DNA of 30,409 nt, taken from the NCBI GenBank assembly GCA_900547255.1, contig URGC01000014.1, positions 1 to 30,409 of the forward strand, written 5' to 3'. This DNA comes from an uncultured Eubacterium sp. GTDB lineage: Bacteria; Bacillota; Clostridia; Lachnospirales; Lachnospiraceae. The position numbers were made by a program, and so were the translations under genes. Positions 7,836 to 16,458 of this stretch are shown piece by piece (positions within the stretch are counted from its first letter, which is position 1; each line of letters starts with the position of its first letter). The notes beneath the pieces are model-generated. The model was given only the letters and a program-made list of their open reading frames with translations, searched no databases and was not told the DNA's origin.

Positions 7836-9266
7836 ATGATTGAGAAAATAATAAATTATATAGATGAATATAATATGCTTGATGGCTGTAATAATATAGT
7901 TGTAGGATTATCAGGCGGAGCAGATTCGGTATGTCTTATTAATGTGCTTGCTGAGGTTGCAGGGAAGCATGCAGATAAATATGGTGACATATCGATTGTT
8001 GCTGTGCATATAAATCACGGGATAAGGGGAGAAGAGGCAGAGCGTGATGAGAAATTTGCAAAGAGCGTGGCTGATAATCTGGGAATAACATTCAAGGTAT
8101 ACAGGCTTGACATTCCGGGAATGGCAAAACAGATGGGAATAAGCGAGGAGACAGCCGGAAGAATTGCAAGATATGAGTGTTTCCGAAAGACTGCCGGGGA
8201 ACTTGGTATACAGCATACAAAGATTGCTGTGGCTCATCATATGGACGACCAGGCTGAAACTATTCTTATGCACATGATAAGAGGGAGCAGCGTTGCGGGG
8301 CTTGCTGGCATGAGAGCAGTTGCAGGTGATATAATAAGACCTCTGCTGTGCGTATCAAGAGCAGATATAGAGCAGTATCTTGGCGGCAAAGGACTTTCGT
8401 ATATGACGGACAGCACTAACATGGATAATGGCTATACGAGAAATATGGTGCGTAACTGTCTTATACCTGATATGGAAAAGATTAATCCGCAGTTCAAACA
8501 GGCGGTTAACAATATGTCAGATGATGTGGCAGAATATCTTGATTATATTGCGTGTATGACAGATAAAGCAGAAGAATCCTATGTGCAGTACTATGAAGGA
8601 AAGGCTGTTATAAGTGATAAGGCTTTCACAGAGAACACTGGTGCGCTTATTGCAAAGAATATTATCAAAAGAGCGTATTCATATGTGCATGGCGATATTG
8701 TCAATCTTTACAGGGTTCATATAGAAGATACGCTTAAACTGTTTGGGATGGAGAGCGGCAAGAGCATAAATCTTCCAGCAGGAGTTATTGCACGTAAGGA
8801 GCCTCATGGTGTGATGATATATGATGCAAGGGCTTTAGGCAATGCTGCAAAGAGAGTGGATTTTGAGCTGGAGCTTGACGTGGCAGGAAAAGAAGCAGGG
8901 GAGATTGTCCTGCCGTGCAGTGTGTATGGTGGTAAATCAAAAGTTGAGTGGGAAGTTATTGATAATAAAGATTTGATTAAATTGAGCAATAATGACTATA
9001 CGAAATACTTTGATTATGATATGATTAATAGTAATCCTGTTTTTAGACATAGGAGGTCTGGAGATAGCTGTGTTATAGATATGGCAGGCCATACCAGAAA
9101 ATTAAAACAGGAGCTGATTGATAGAAAGATACCATCAGAGCAGAGGGATGACATTTTAATGCTGGCAGTTGAATCTGATGTGTTATGGGCTGTGGGTGTC
9201 AGGAGATATCAGCAGTTTTTAGTTACAGATGATACACAAAGAGTACTAAGAATCAGTGTTTATTAA
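7836..9266 (+). CDS. tilS: tRNA(Ile)-lysidine synthase TilS
   Basis: This 476-residue enzyme makes lysidine at C34 of the AUA-reading tRNA-Ile, using ATP and lysine. The PP-loop SGGADS is at residues 26-31, followed by HINHGIRG, HHMDDQAETILMHMIRG and the RPLL segment of the N-type ATP pyrophosphatase domain. The C-terminal domain includes FRHRRSGD and RRYQQF. Full length for the family suggests the start is right, yet no Shine-Dalgarno precedes ATG 7836 and the consensus promoter would start transcription on that base. The next in-frame ATG (7875) also lacks a ribosome site and would cut into the fold. Neighbours hpt and ftsH are the classic TilS partners. Confidence 0.95.
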   Translation: MIEKIINYIDEYNMLDGCNNIVVGLSGGADSVCLINVLAEVAGKHADKYGDISIVAVHINHGIRGEEAERDEKFAKSVADNLGITFKVYRLDIPGMAKQMGISEETAGRIARYECFRKTAGELGIQHTKIAVAHHMDDQAETILMHMIRGSSVAGLAGMRAVAGDIIRPLLCVSRADIEQYLGGKGLSYMTDSTNMDNGYTRNMVRNCLIPDMEKINPQFKQAVNNMSDDVAEYLDYIACMTDKAEESYVQYYEGKAVISDKAFTENTGALIAKNIIKRAYSYVHGDIVNLYRVHIEDTLKLFGMESGKSINLPAGVIARKEPHGVMIYDARALGNAAKRVDFELELDVAGKEAGEIVLPCSVYGGKSKVEWEVIDNKDLIKLSNNDYTKYFDYDMINSNPVFRHRRSGDSCVIDMAGHTRKLKQELIDRKIPSEQRDDILMLAVESDVLWAVGVRRYQQFLVTDDTQRVLRISVY

Positions 9267-9280
9267 CGGAGGATAACAGT

Positions 9281-9805
9281 ATGAGTCAGGAAAATATCAG
9301 TGTTTTGATATCAGAAGACAAGATTAATGCAAGAATCGCAGAACTTGCTGAACAGATCAGCAAGGATTTTGAAGGAGAGACAGTTAAGCTTATATGTATA
9401 TTAAAGGGAAGCGTTATATTTACATGTGAGCTTGCAAAGAGATTGACAGTTCCTGTTTTATTTGATTTCATGCAGGTTTCAAGCTATGGAAGTGGAACGG
9501 CTTCAAGCGGAACACTCAAGGTAAAGAAAGACCTTGATGAGGATATTGCAGGCGATAATGTTGTTATTATTGAAGATATTGTTGATTCGGGCAATACATT
9601 GTCACGTCTTGTACCAATGCTCAAAGCAAGAAATCCTAAGACACTGAAGGTGTGTACACTGCTCGATAAGCCGGATAGAAGAACGGCTGAAGTTGATGTT
9701 GATTATAATGGATTCATTATACCAGATGAGTTCGTTGTTGGTTATGGACTTGACTATGACCAGAAATACAGAAATCTGCCATATATAGGTGTTTTACATC
9801 TGTAG
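9281..9805 (+). CDS. hpt: Hypoxanthine phosphoribosyltransferase
   Basis: This 174-residue purine-salvage enzyme joins hypoxanthine or guanine to PRPP. The PRPP loop EDIVDSGNTL is at residues 98-107, ILKGSVIF near 42-49 is the first active-site loop, and DEFVVGYGLDYDQKYRNLPYIG is the typical C-terminal end. A GGAGG site at 9269-9273 precedes the ATG by seven bases. It lies 14 bp after tilS and 43 bp before ftsH, as in B. subtilis (tilS-hprT-ftsH). Confidence 0.95.
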   Translation: MSQENISVLISEDKINARIAELAEQISKDFEGETVKLICILKGSVIFTCELAKRLTVPVLFDFMQVSSYGSGTASSGTLKVKKDLDEDIAGDNVVIIEDIVDSGNTLSRLVPMLKARNPKTLKVCTLLDKPDRRTAEVDVDYNGFIIPDEFVVGYGLDYDQKYRNLPYIGVLHL

Positions 9806-9848
9806 AATGATTGGGCGGGAAGAGACAATAAGGAGGCGAAAATAGAGA

Positions 9849-11690
9849 ATGGAAACTAAGAGAAGATCTGGTGGAATAGGCATATATATAGCTGTTCTGC
9901 TGGTATTTATGGTAATATACATGGCTACATCCGGCTCAAGGACAGCGACAAGCGGATACAGCTACAGTGCATATTATCAGGATCTGGTGGGTAAGAATAT
10001 CAGTAAGGTAACTATCACGCAGAATGCAGAGGTTCCTACAGGTAAGCTTTATGTTGAACTTAAGGATAACAACACTACCAAGGTTGTATATTCATCAGAT
10101 ATTAACAAGGATCAGGAGCTGCTTAATGATAATGGCGTAACTTATACAATATCAGATGTCAAAAGACAGAATGTATGGTTGATAGTCCTTGTCACAGCAG
10201 GTATATCCATAGCCGTTGTTATGCTTATAATAATGTTTACAAGCAGACAGGCGGGCGGCGGAAGCAATTCCAAGATGATGAATTTTGGAAAGAGCAGAGC
10301 CAGACTTATGAATGGGGCAGATAACCCTGTTACATTCAAGGACGTTGCAGGACTTGAGGAGGAGAAGGAAGAACTTGAAGAGATAGTTGACTTCTTAAGA
10401 GCTCCTTCTAAATATACAGAGCTTGGCGCACGTATTCCTAAGGGTGTCATCTTAACAGGTCCTCCGGGAACTGGTAAGACACTTCTTGCAAAGGCTGTTG
10501 CCGGTGAAGCTGGCGTGCCATTCTTTACAATATCAGGTTCTGATTTCGTAGAGATGTTTGTCGGTGTCGGTGCTTCGCGAGTAAGAGATTTGTTCGAGGA
10601 TGCCAAGAAGAATGCACCATGTATCGTATTTATCGATGAGATTGATGCGGTTGCCAGAAGAAGAGGAACTGGTATGGGTGGCGGACACGATGAGCGTGAG
10701 CAGACACTTAACCAGATGCTTGTAGAGATGGATGGTTTCTCAGTCAATGAGGGAATCATTGTCATGGCGGCAACTAACAGAGTTGATATACTTGACCCGG
10801 CTATATTAAGACCAGGAAGATTTGACAGAAAGATTGCAGTTGGAAGACCTGATGTTAAGGGAAGACTTGAGATACTTAATGTCCATGCAGCTAAGAAGCC
10901 TCTTGGCGATGATGTTGACCTTGATGCACTTGCCAGAACAACAGCAGGATTTACAGGAGCTGACCTTGAGAACCTTCTTAATGAAGCTGCTATTAATGCT
11001 GCAAGGTCTAAGAGAAAGTTCATATGTAATGATGATGTGAGCAGAGCATTTATCAAGGTTGGAATAGGTACAGAGAGAAAGAGCAAGGTTATATCTGAGA
11101 AAGAGAAGAAGATAACTGCATTCCATGAGTCAGGACATGCGATTCTTTTCCATGTTCTTCCAGATGTAGGTCCTGTCCATGCTGTATCTATAATACCTAC
11201 AGGAATGGGTGCCGCAGGATATACAATGCCTCTTCCTGAAAAGGATGAGATGTTCAATACCAAGGGCAAGATGATTCAGGATATAATTGTAAGCCTTGGA
11301 GGACGTGTGGCAGAGGAGCTTGTGTTTGATGATATAACAACAGGTGCTTCACAGGATATCAAGCAGGCTACAGCTACAGCAAGAGATATGGTTACTAAGT
11401 ATGGTTTCTCTTCTAAGCTTGGACTTATCAATTATGATAATGAAAGCGATGAGGTATTTATAGGAAGAGATTTCGGTCATACAAGACCATATGGAGAAAA
11501 TATTGCTTCTGAGATAGACAATGAGGTGAGAGATATAATAGGCGGATGCTATGAGAAAGCCAAGAAGATTATATCTGATTACAGAGATGTGCTTGATAAG
11601 TCAGCAGAGCTTCTTCTTGAGAAGGAAAAGATTACAAGAGAAGAGTTTGAGGCGTTATTTGAGGGCAAGGATATAAAGAGTTACCTCTAA
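9849..11690 (+). CDS. ftsH: ATP-dependent zinc metalloprotease FtsH
   Basis: This 613-residue membrane protease degrades misfolded membrane and regulatory proteins. Two membrane helices (about residues 10-26 and 108-130) flank an extracytoplasmic domain. The AAA module has Walker A GPPGTGKT (204-211), Walker B VFIDEIDA, and the second region of homology ATNRVDILDPAILRPGRFDR. The zinc site HESGH is at 426-430. AGGAGG lies 12 bases before the ATG, slightly far. The gene ends the tilS-hpt-ftsH operon, with a perfect 15-bp hairpin about 60 bp downstream. In B. subtilis FtsH also influences Spo0A and sporulation. Confidence 0.97.
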   Translation: METKRRSGGIGIYIAVLLVFMVIYMATSGSRTATSGYSYSAYYQDLVGKNISKVTITQNAEVPTGKLYVELKDNNTTKVVYSSDINKDQELLNDNGVTYTISDVKRQNVWLIVLVTAGISIAVVMLIIMFTSRQAGGGSNSKMMNFGKSRARLMNGADNPVTFKDVAGLEEEKEELEEIVDFLRAPSKYTELGARIPKGVILTGPPGTGKTLLAKAVAGEAGVPFFTISGSDFVEMFVGVGASRVRDLFEDAKKNAPCIVFIDEIDAVARRRGTGMGGGHDEREQTLNQMLVEMDGFSVNEGIIVMAATNRVDILDPAILRPGRFDRKIAVGRPDVKGRLEILNVHAAKKPLGDDVDLDALARTTAGFTGADLENLLNEAAINAARSKRKFICNDDVSRAFIKVGIGTERKSKVISEKEKKITAFHESGHAILFHVLPDVGPVHAVSIIPTGMGAAGYTMPLPEKDEMFNTKGKMIQDIIVSLGGRVAEELVFDDITTGASQDIKQATATARDMVTKYGFSSKLGLINYDNESDEVFIGRDFGHTRPYGENIASEIDNEVRDIIGGCYEKAKKIISDYRDVLDKSAELLLEKEKITREEFEALFEGKDIKSYL

Positions 11691-11752
11691 GCTTTATTAA
11701 TTCCTAGTGAACTGGTAGTCTATTGTTTTAGTATGAAAATAATATATTGTGC

Positions 11753-11790
11753 AAAATGCACAAGATTTTTTGATAATCTTGTGCATTTTT
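11753..11790 (+). terminator. Terminator of the tilS-hpt-ftsH operon
   Basis: A perfect 15-bp stem (11753-11767 with 11775-11789) encloses a seven-base loop. It begins with AAAA and ends with TTTTT, so it could work on both strands. Confidence 0.8.
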
Positions 11791-11891
11791 GGCAACACTT
11801 ATGGTTGCAGTCATGATATTATAATTAACGTAAAAACCCCCAATACATTATATATTTTGCTACACCCCATAATAAGTGAAATACCTTCTCG

Positions 11892-11925
11892 AAAAGGACA
11901 GCCTGATGGCTGTCCTTTTCCTTTA
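11892..11925 (+). terminator. Second intrinsic terminator before the GH13 gene
   Basis: A perfect 12-bp stem, AAAAGGACAGCC (11892-11903) with GGCTGTCCTTTT (11908-11919), closes a four-base TGAT loop. A CTTT tail follows. No gene lies between it and the previous hairpin. Confidence 0.75.
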
Positions 11926-11941
11926 TTCGTATAGGAATCGC

Positions 11942-11969
11942 TTGACCTTGACATGCATTTCGTTATAAA
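11942..11969 (+). promoter_or_regulatory. Probable promoter of the GH13 gene
   Basis: TTGACC (11942-11947), 16 bp, TATAAA (11964-11969), with expected start near 11976. A second -35-like TTGACA at 11948-11953 has no good partner at normal spacing. Confidence 0.6.
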
Positions 11970-11974
11970 ATTAA

Positions 11975-11995
11975 TGTGCATTAATAGTATGCACA
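11975..11995. promoter_or_regulatory. Palindrome over the GH13 transcription start, candidate operator
   Basis: TGTGCAT (11975-11981) and ATGCACA (11989-11995) form a perfect inverted repeat around a seven-base spacer. It begins at the predicted +1, where a repressor would block transcription. It could also fold as a hairpin in the leader. Confidence 0.5.
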
Positions 11996-11998
11996 GAA

Positions 11999-14122
11999 AT
12001 GAGGATTGTTGTGAAGATAGTTAAATGGGTCAATTCCCTTGATGCCAATGAAAAGAAATTATTATACATGTGCAATTCGCGCCCAGTTTTTAAACCGGGG
12101 GCGTTATATTCTGATGCAACAAAAGACTACAGGATGCCGTCGGAGTGTGATCCGTGGGATACAGTCAGACTTAGACTGCGTACAGGCAAGTTTAATATAG
12201 ATAATGCATATGTTTACGTTGATAATGAAGAATATGCAATGGAACGTGTGGATAAGGACGAGTGCTTTGATTATTATGAGGCTTCAATAGAAGTCGGTGA
12301 GAATCCGGTTTCATATTATTTCAAGGTTGAGGCAGCCAGAGGGGTTGTGTATTATTATAACCAGATTGGTGCAGCCAAAGAATTAAATCCATATTACAAT
12401 TTCCAGATATACCCAGGACATAAGGTCCCTAAGTGGGTTTATGGTGCTGTTATGTACCAGATATTTGTAGACAGATTCTGTAGCGGCGACAGCAGCAATG
12501 ATGTTCTGGATGACGAGTACAGTTATATCGGCGAGCATGTGACACATGTGAAGGACTGGGATAAGTATCCGGCAGCCATGGGCGTAAGAGAGTTCTATGG
12601 CGGAGACCTTCAGGGTGTGTGGAATAAGCTTGATTATCTACAGAATTTAGGGGTTGAGGTTATATATTTTAATCCTTTGTTTGTATCGCCATCTAACCAT
12701 AAGTATGATATACAGGATTATGATTACATTGATCCACATTTTGGAAAGATTGTTGATGACGAAGGCGAACTTCTTGCCGAGGGTGACATGGACAATACAC
12801 ATGCCACAAGATATATCAACAGAGTAACGAATAAGAAGAATCTTGATGCCAGCAATGAATTTTTTGCAAAGCTTGTAGAAGAGATACACAGAAGAGGCAT
12901 GAAGGTTATAATAGATGGTGTGTTCAATCACTGCGGTTCATTCAATAAGTGGCTTGACAGAGAACACATATACAGCAATTCCAAGGAAGATTATGCGGCA
13001 GGAGCTTATGAGAGATACGAGAGTCCATACCATGACTTCTTTAAGTTCTACAGCGACCAGTGGCCAGACAATGGCTCATATGATGGCTGGTGGGGTCATG
13101 ATACGCTTCCTAAGCTTAATTACGAGGAGTCTAAGAAGCTGGAAGATTATATAATTAACATAGGCAGGAAATGGGTTTCTGCGCCATATAACGTGGATGG
13201 CTGGAGACTTGATGTAGCGGCAGACCTTGGATACAGTGAGGAATATAACCACAAGTTCTGGAAAAAGTTCAGAGCGGCTGTAAAAGAAGCTAATCCAGAG
13301 GCTGTTATTCTTGCAGAACATTATGGAGACTGTCATAGCTGGTTAAGCGGTGGTGAGTGGGATACCATAATGAACTATGATGCATTTATGGAACCACTTA
13401 CATGGTTTCTTACAGGAATGGAGAAACATTCTGACGAATACAGACAGGATATGCTTGGCAACGCAGGTAATTTCTTCGGTGCAATGCATCATAATATGTC
13501 GAGAATGGGAAGCCAGGCAGTGTATTCAGCTATGAATGAATTGTCTAACCACGACCATTCAAGATTTCTTACAAGGACAAATCATATCGTAGGAAGAACG
13601 GCATCTGTCGGTCCAGAGAAGGCTTCAGAGAATATCAACAAATCTGTATTCATGGAAGCGGTTGTTGTACAGATGACATGGCCGGGAGCACCTACTATAT
13701 ATTATGGTGATGAGGCGGGAGTCTGTGGATGGACAGATCCTGACAACAGAAGAACATACCCATGGGGACATGAGGATGAGGAATTAATAAGATTTCATCG
13801 TGATATTATAGAACTGCATAAGAAATACAAGGTTCTGAGTAATGGCTCATACAAATCATTGCTTGCAGATTATAATCTCATATGTTATGGAAGATTCAAC
13901 AGAGATGAAGCAATCGTAGTTATTGTTAATAATTCAGATGATGAAAGACGTGTATCAGTACCAGTATGGGAAATCGGAGTTACACATGATAACGACATGG
14001 AGCAGATATTTGCTACTTATGAGGGAGGATACAGCACGCAGAGACTGGATTATTCTGTAAGCGAAGGCTGGATTACAATAGGTCTTAGAAGACAGTCTGC
14101 GATTGTACTTTGCAAGATATAG
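11999..14122 (+). CDS. Cytoplasmic GH13 alpha-glucan hydrolase (neopullulanase/alpha-amylase-like)
   Basis: This 707-residue glycoside hydrolase family 13 enzyme has an N-terminal beta-sandwich region (about residues 40-140, CBM34-like) before the barrel. The conserved regions are DGVFNH, GWRLDVAADL (nucleophile D405), ILAEHYGD (acid/base E440) and ELSNHDHSRF (D519). There is no signal peptide, so it probably acts inside the cell on imported maltodextrins, as cyclomaltodextrinases and neopullulanases do; exact specificity is not readable. ATG 11999 has no clear ribosome site, whereas GTG 12011, in frame, follows GAGGA by five bases and may be the true start, giving 703 residues. The upstream palindrome suggests sugar-dependent control. 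Confidence 0.88.
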   Translation: MRIVVKIVKWVNSLDANEKKLLYMCNSRPVFKPGALYSDATKDYRMPSECDPWDTVRLRLRTGKFNIDNAYVYVDNEEYAMERVDKDECFDYYEASIEVGENPVSYYFKVEAARGVVYYYNQIGAAKELNPYYNFQIYPGHKVPKWVYGAVMYQIFVDRFCSGDSSNDVLDDEYSYIGEHVTHVKDWDKYPAAMGVREFYGGDLQGVWNKLDYLQNLGVEVIYFNPLFVSPSNHKYDIQDYDYIDPHFGKIVDDEGELLAEGDMDNTHATRYINRVTNKKNLDASNEFFAKLVEEIHRRGMKVIIDGVFNHCGSFNKWLDREHIYSNSKEDYAAGAYERYESPYHDFFKFYSDQWPDNGSYDGWWGHDTLPKLNYEESKKLEDYIINIGRKWVSAPYNVDGWRLDVAADLGYSEEYNHKFWKKFRAAVKEANPEAVILAEHYGDCHSWLSGGEWDTIMNYDAFMEPLTWFLTGMEKHSDEYRQDMLGNAGNFFGAMHHNMSRMGSQAVYSAMNELSNHDHSRFLTRTNHIVGRTASVGPEKASENINKSVFMEAVVVQMTWPGAPTIYYGDEAGVCGWTDPDNRRTYPWGHEDEELIRFHRDIIELHKKYKVLSNGSYKSLLADYNLICYGRFNRDEAIVVIVNNSDDERRVSVPVWEIGVTHDNDMEQIFATYEGGYSTQRLDYSVSEGWITIGLRRQSAIVLCKI

Positions 14123-14137
14123 AAAGGTGGTAAACAC

Positions 14138-15001
14138 ATGAGTAATAATAAAGAGACCAAGTCACAGATTAAATTAAACCGAAAGATGAGATTGTGGAAC
14201 AAGTACAGGATATTCTGCATTATTGCGGCAGTTGTACTGGTTGCTATCATAGGGGCATCTGTAGCGGTTAAGAATATAAATGGCAAGAAGAATAACGAGC
14301 TGGCTAATAACAATGTAACAACTACAGCAGCACTGGCACAGAATAATGAGCAGCAGACAACTACAGCAGCGCAGCAGGAATCAACAACACAGCAGACAAC
14401 AACACAGGCTGCCACAGGAAGTACACTTAAGCTTGCTGGTTCAGCCAGTGCAGAGCAGTTTACCAAGAAGGATTTCTATAATGGAACAGTATTCTTAGGC
14501 GATTCGGTTATATCAGGTATATCAAGCTATGGATATCTTGATAATGTATATGGCAATGTCAACGCTACAAGTGCCAAGCTTGAAGATTATGTGAGTGCGG
14601 CTATGGCTGTTAATCCATCAAAGGTATTCATTATGGTAGGACATAATGATGCCAACTATGGAACAATCAAAGAGGAATCATTAGCTGACCATATTGTATC
14701 AATTGTTGAGGCTATACATAAGAGCAGTAGTTCAACTAAGGTTTATGTGCTTTCAATGACACCAATAACAAGCGCATACGAGAATAAGCAGTCTATCAAT
14801 GTAAAGCAGTCATATATTGATACAGCGAATAAGCTTATAGAGCAGAAAGCTGTTACAGGCAATTACACATATATTGATGTTGCATCTGCATACAAGGATG
14901 ACAGCGGATATATGAAGACAGAGTGTACAGGTAACGGAATTAATCTTACAACAAGCTATTATCCATTCCTCCTTAATGGAATTGCTGATTTAGCTAAATA
15001 G
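14138..15001 (+). CDS. Membrane-anchored SGNH/GDSL-fold protein with degenerate Asp-His
   Basis: This 287-residue protein has a basic N-terminus, one membrane helix (about 25-44), a Thr/Gln/Ala low-complexity linker (about 60-95), then an extracellular SGNH-hydrolase-like domain. Block I is FLGDSV with S123, and block III is VGHNDA with N170. In active members a DxxH motif closes the domain; here the aligned residues are N266-G-I-N269, so both catalytic Asp and His appear replaced. It may be a binding protein or pseudoenzyme rather than an esterase or acetyl-hydrolase. It starts 15 bp after the GH13 gene with AGAAAGG upstream and is probably co-transcribed with it and trmD. Confidence 0.8.
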   Translation: MSNNKETKSQIKLNRKMRLWNKYRIFCIIAAVVLVAIIGASVAVKNINGKKNNELANNNVTTTAALAQNNEQQTTTAAQQESTTQQTTTQAATGSTLKLAGSASAEQFTKKDFYNGTVFLGDSVISGISSYGYLDNVYGNVNATSAKLEDYVSAAMAVNPSKVFIMVGHNDANYGTIKEESLADHIVSIVEAIHKSSSSTKVYVLSMTPITSAYENKQSINVKQSYIDTANKLIEQKAVTGNYTYIDVASAYKDDSGYMKTECTGNGINLTTSYYPFLLNGIADLAK

Positions 15002-15018
15002 ACGGAGAACATTAACAT

Positions 15019-15720
15019 ATGAATTTTCATGTTCTGACACTTTTCCCGGATATGATACTTGATGGGATTAACACAAGCATTACGGGCAGGGCTATCGAGA
15101 AGGGAACTATATCGGTTGAGGCTGTCAATATAAGAGATTATACACAGGATAAGCACCTTAAAGTTGATGATTATCCTTATGGCGGTGGAGCAGGACTTGT
15201 GATGAGTGCTGACCCGGTATGCCGTGCATATGAAGCACTTGAGGCTGAGATTGGAAAGAAGCCAAGAGTTGTGTATATGACACCGGTTGGATATACATTT
15301 AACCAGACTATGGCAAAGGATTTTGCCAAAGAAGAAGACCTTGTGATTCTGTGTGGACATTATGAGGGCATTGATGAGCGTGCATTACAGTCAGTTGTGA
15401 CTGATTATGTATCAATTGGCGATTATGTCCTGACAGGTGGAGAACTTGCGGCTATGGTCGTTATAGATGCTGTATCAAGGCTTGTGCCGGGTGTGCTGCA
15501 TAATGACATATCGGCGGTAACAGAGAGCTTTGAGGACGGTCTGCTTGAATATCCACAGTACACAAGACCAGACGTGTATAGAGGAATGGCTGTTCCAGAT
15601 GTACTGTTATCTGGCAATCATGCTAAGGTTGACCAGTGGAGACGTGAACAGTCTCTTATAAGAACGAAAAAGTACAGACCAGACCTGTACGAGAAATATA
15701 TAAAAGAACATTCAGAATAG
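15019..15720 (+). CDS. trmD: tRNA (guanine-N1)-methyltransferase TrmD
   Basis: This 233-residue SPOUT enzyme methylates G37 of tRNAs with G36, preventing +1 frameshifts. Features are MNFHVLTLFPDM at the start, DYPYGGGAGLVM, the CGHYEGIDER motif and the knot segment GDYVLTGGELA at 134-144, then VLLSGNHAKVDQWRREQ. Length is normal. Usually trmD follows rpsP-rimM and precedes rplS; here it sits instead between an SGNH protein and an exonuclease, so it has left its common ribosomal operon. A CGGAG ribosome site lies 11 bases upstream. Confidence 0.96.
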   Translation: MNFHVLTLFPDMILDGINTSITGRAIEKGTISVEAVNIRDYTQDKHLKVDDYPYGGGAGLVMSADPVCRAYEALEAEIGKKPRVVYMTPVGYTFNQTMAKDFAKEEDLVILCGHYEGIDERALQSVVTDYVSIGDYVLTGGELAAMVVIDAVSRLVPGVLHNDISAVTESFEDGLLEYPQYTRPDVYRGMAVPDVLLSGNHAKVDQWRREQSLIRTKKYRPDLYEKYIKEHSE

Positions 15721-15756
15721 TGTACAAGGTACATAGTATACAGAAATGAGGGCGTA

Positions 15757-16458
15757 ATGATTAATTCATACATAGCTCTTGATACGGAGACAACAGGTGT
15801 TAACCCATCTGCTGACAGGATTATTGAGATAGGAATGGCGAAAGTCATAGATGGTGAGATTGTAGACAGATACAGTACACTCATTGACCCACAGATGAAT
15901 ATCAGTGAGAGAATTACTGAACTCACAGGAATAACTAATGATGATGTCAAGGGAAAGCCTGTGATAGCAGATATTATCGGAGAGATACTGGAATTTATCG
16001 GAGAACTGCCACTGCTTGGGCATAATATAATATTTGATTACAGCTTTATTAAGAAAGCGGCAGTCAACAATTCTTTCAAGTTTGAGAAGGATGGAATTGA
16101 CACATTGAAGATGGCAAGAAGAGTGCTTCCAGAGATGCCGCATAAGGACCTTGAATTTCTGTGTGGACAGCTTGGTATTAATCCGGGGCATTCCCACAGG
16201 GCATATGATGATGCGGTGAGTGCCATGCAGCTATATAATAAGATGTATGAGATAGCACCTGATGATACAGGATTTGAAGCACCAGTCCAGCTTGTATATG
16301 CGGTCAAGAAGGACTCTCCTATAACAGAAGCACAGACAAGATATCTTACTGCACTCCTTGCCAAGCATAATCTTATTATAGAAGAATCAGTTGATAATCT
16401 TACCAAGAGCCGTGCAAGTAAGATTATAGATGGTATTATATCTCAGTACGGTAAGTAG
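15757..16458 (+). CDS. DEDDh 3'-5' exonuclease (DnaQ/PolC-epsilon-like)
   Basis: This 233-residue protein has the full DEDDh set: D9 and E11 in LDTETTG, D94 in GHNIIFDYSF, and H147/D152 in HRAYDD. It resembles the proofreading domain of Pol III and stand-alone DnaQ-like nucleases. The last 65 residues (after PVQLVYAVKKDSPI) form an extra helical region of unknown role with AQTRYLTALL, reminiscent of small DNA- or helicase-associated domains. No polymerase domain is attached, so it may trim RNA or DNA ends. Its 3' end overlaps the convergent gene at 16436-17041 by 23 bp. Confidence 0.88.
   Translation: MINSYIALDTETTGVNPSADRIIEIGMAKVIDGEIVDRYSTLIDPQMNISERITELTGITNDDVKGKPVIADIIGEILEFIGELPLLGHNIIFDYSFIKKAAVNNSFKFEKDGIDTLKMARRVLPEMPHKDLEFLCGQLGINPGHSHRAYDDAVSAMQLYNKMYEIAPDDTGFEAPVQLVYAVKKDSPITEAQTRYLTALLAKHNLIIEESVDNLTKSRASKIIDGIISQYGK

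Larger units (their letters stand above)
11691..11998. other. Intergenic region ftsH-GH13: two hairpins and a promoter
   Basis: This 308-bp gap has no credible coding sequence. It holds two perfect inverted repeats (11753-11789 and 11892-11919), a stand-alone TATAAT at 11820-11825 between them, and the GH13 promoter with its palindrome (11942-11995). A 61-codon open frame crosses both hairpins and is not believed. Confidence 0.7.

Noticed and set aside
10142..11269. 375-codon open frame antisense to ftsH
   Set aside because: It mirrors the conserved AAA and protease core, is Ser/Pro/Ile-rich as expected of a reverse frame, and has no family motif or ribosome site.
11749..11934. 61-codon open frame between ftsH and the GH13 gene
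   Set aside because: It runs through both perfect terminator hairpins, has no ribosome site, and its sequence simply reads the inverted repeats.
14300..14430. Thr/Gln-rich stretch as tandem DNA repeat
   Set aside because: The DNA has irregular ACA/CAG runs without a fixed unit; it is better explained as a low-complexity protein linker.
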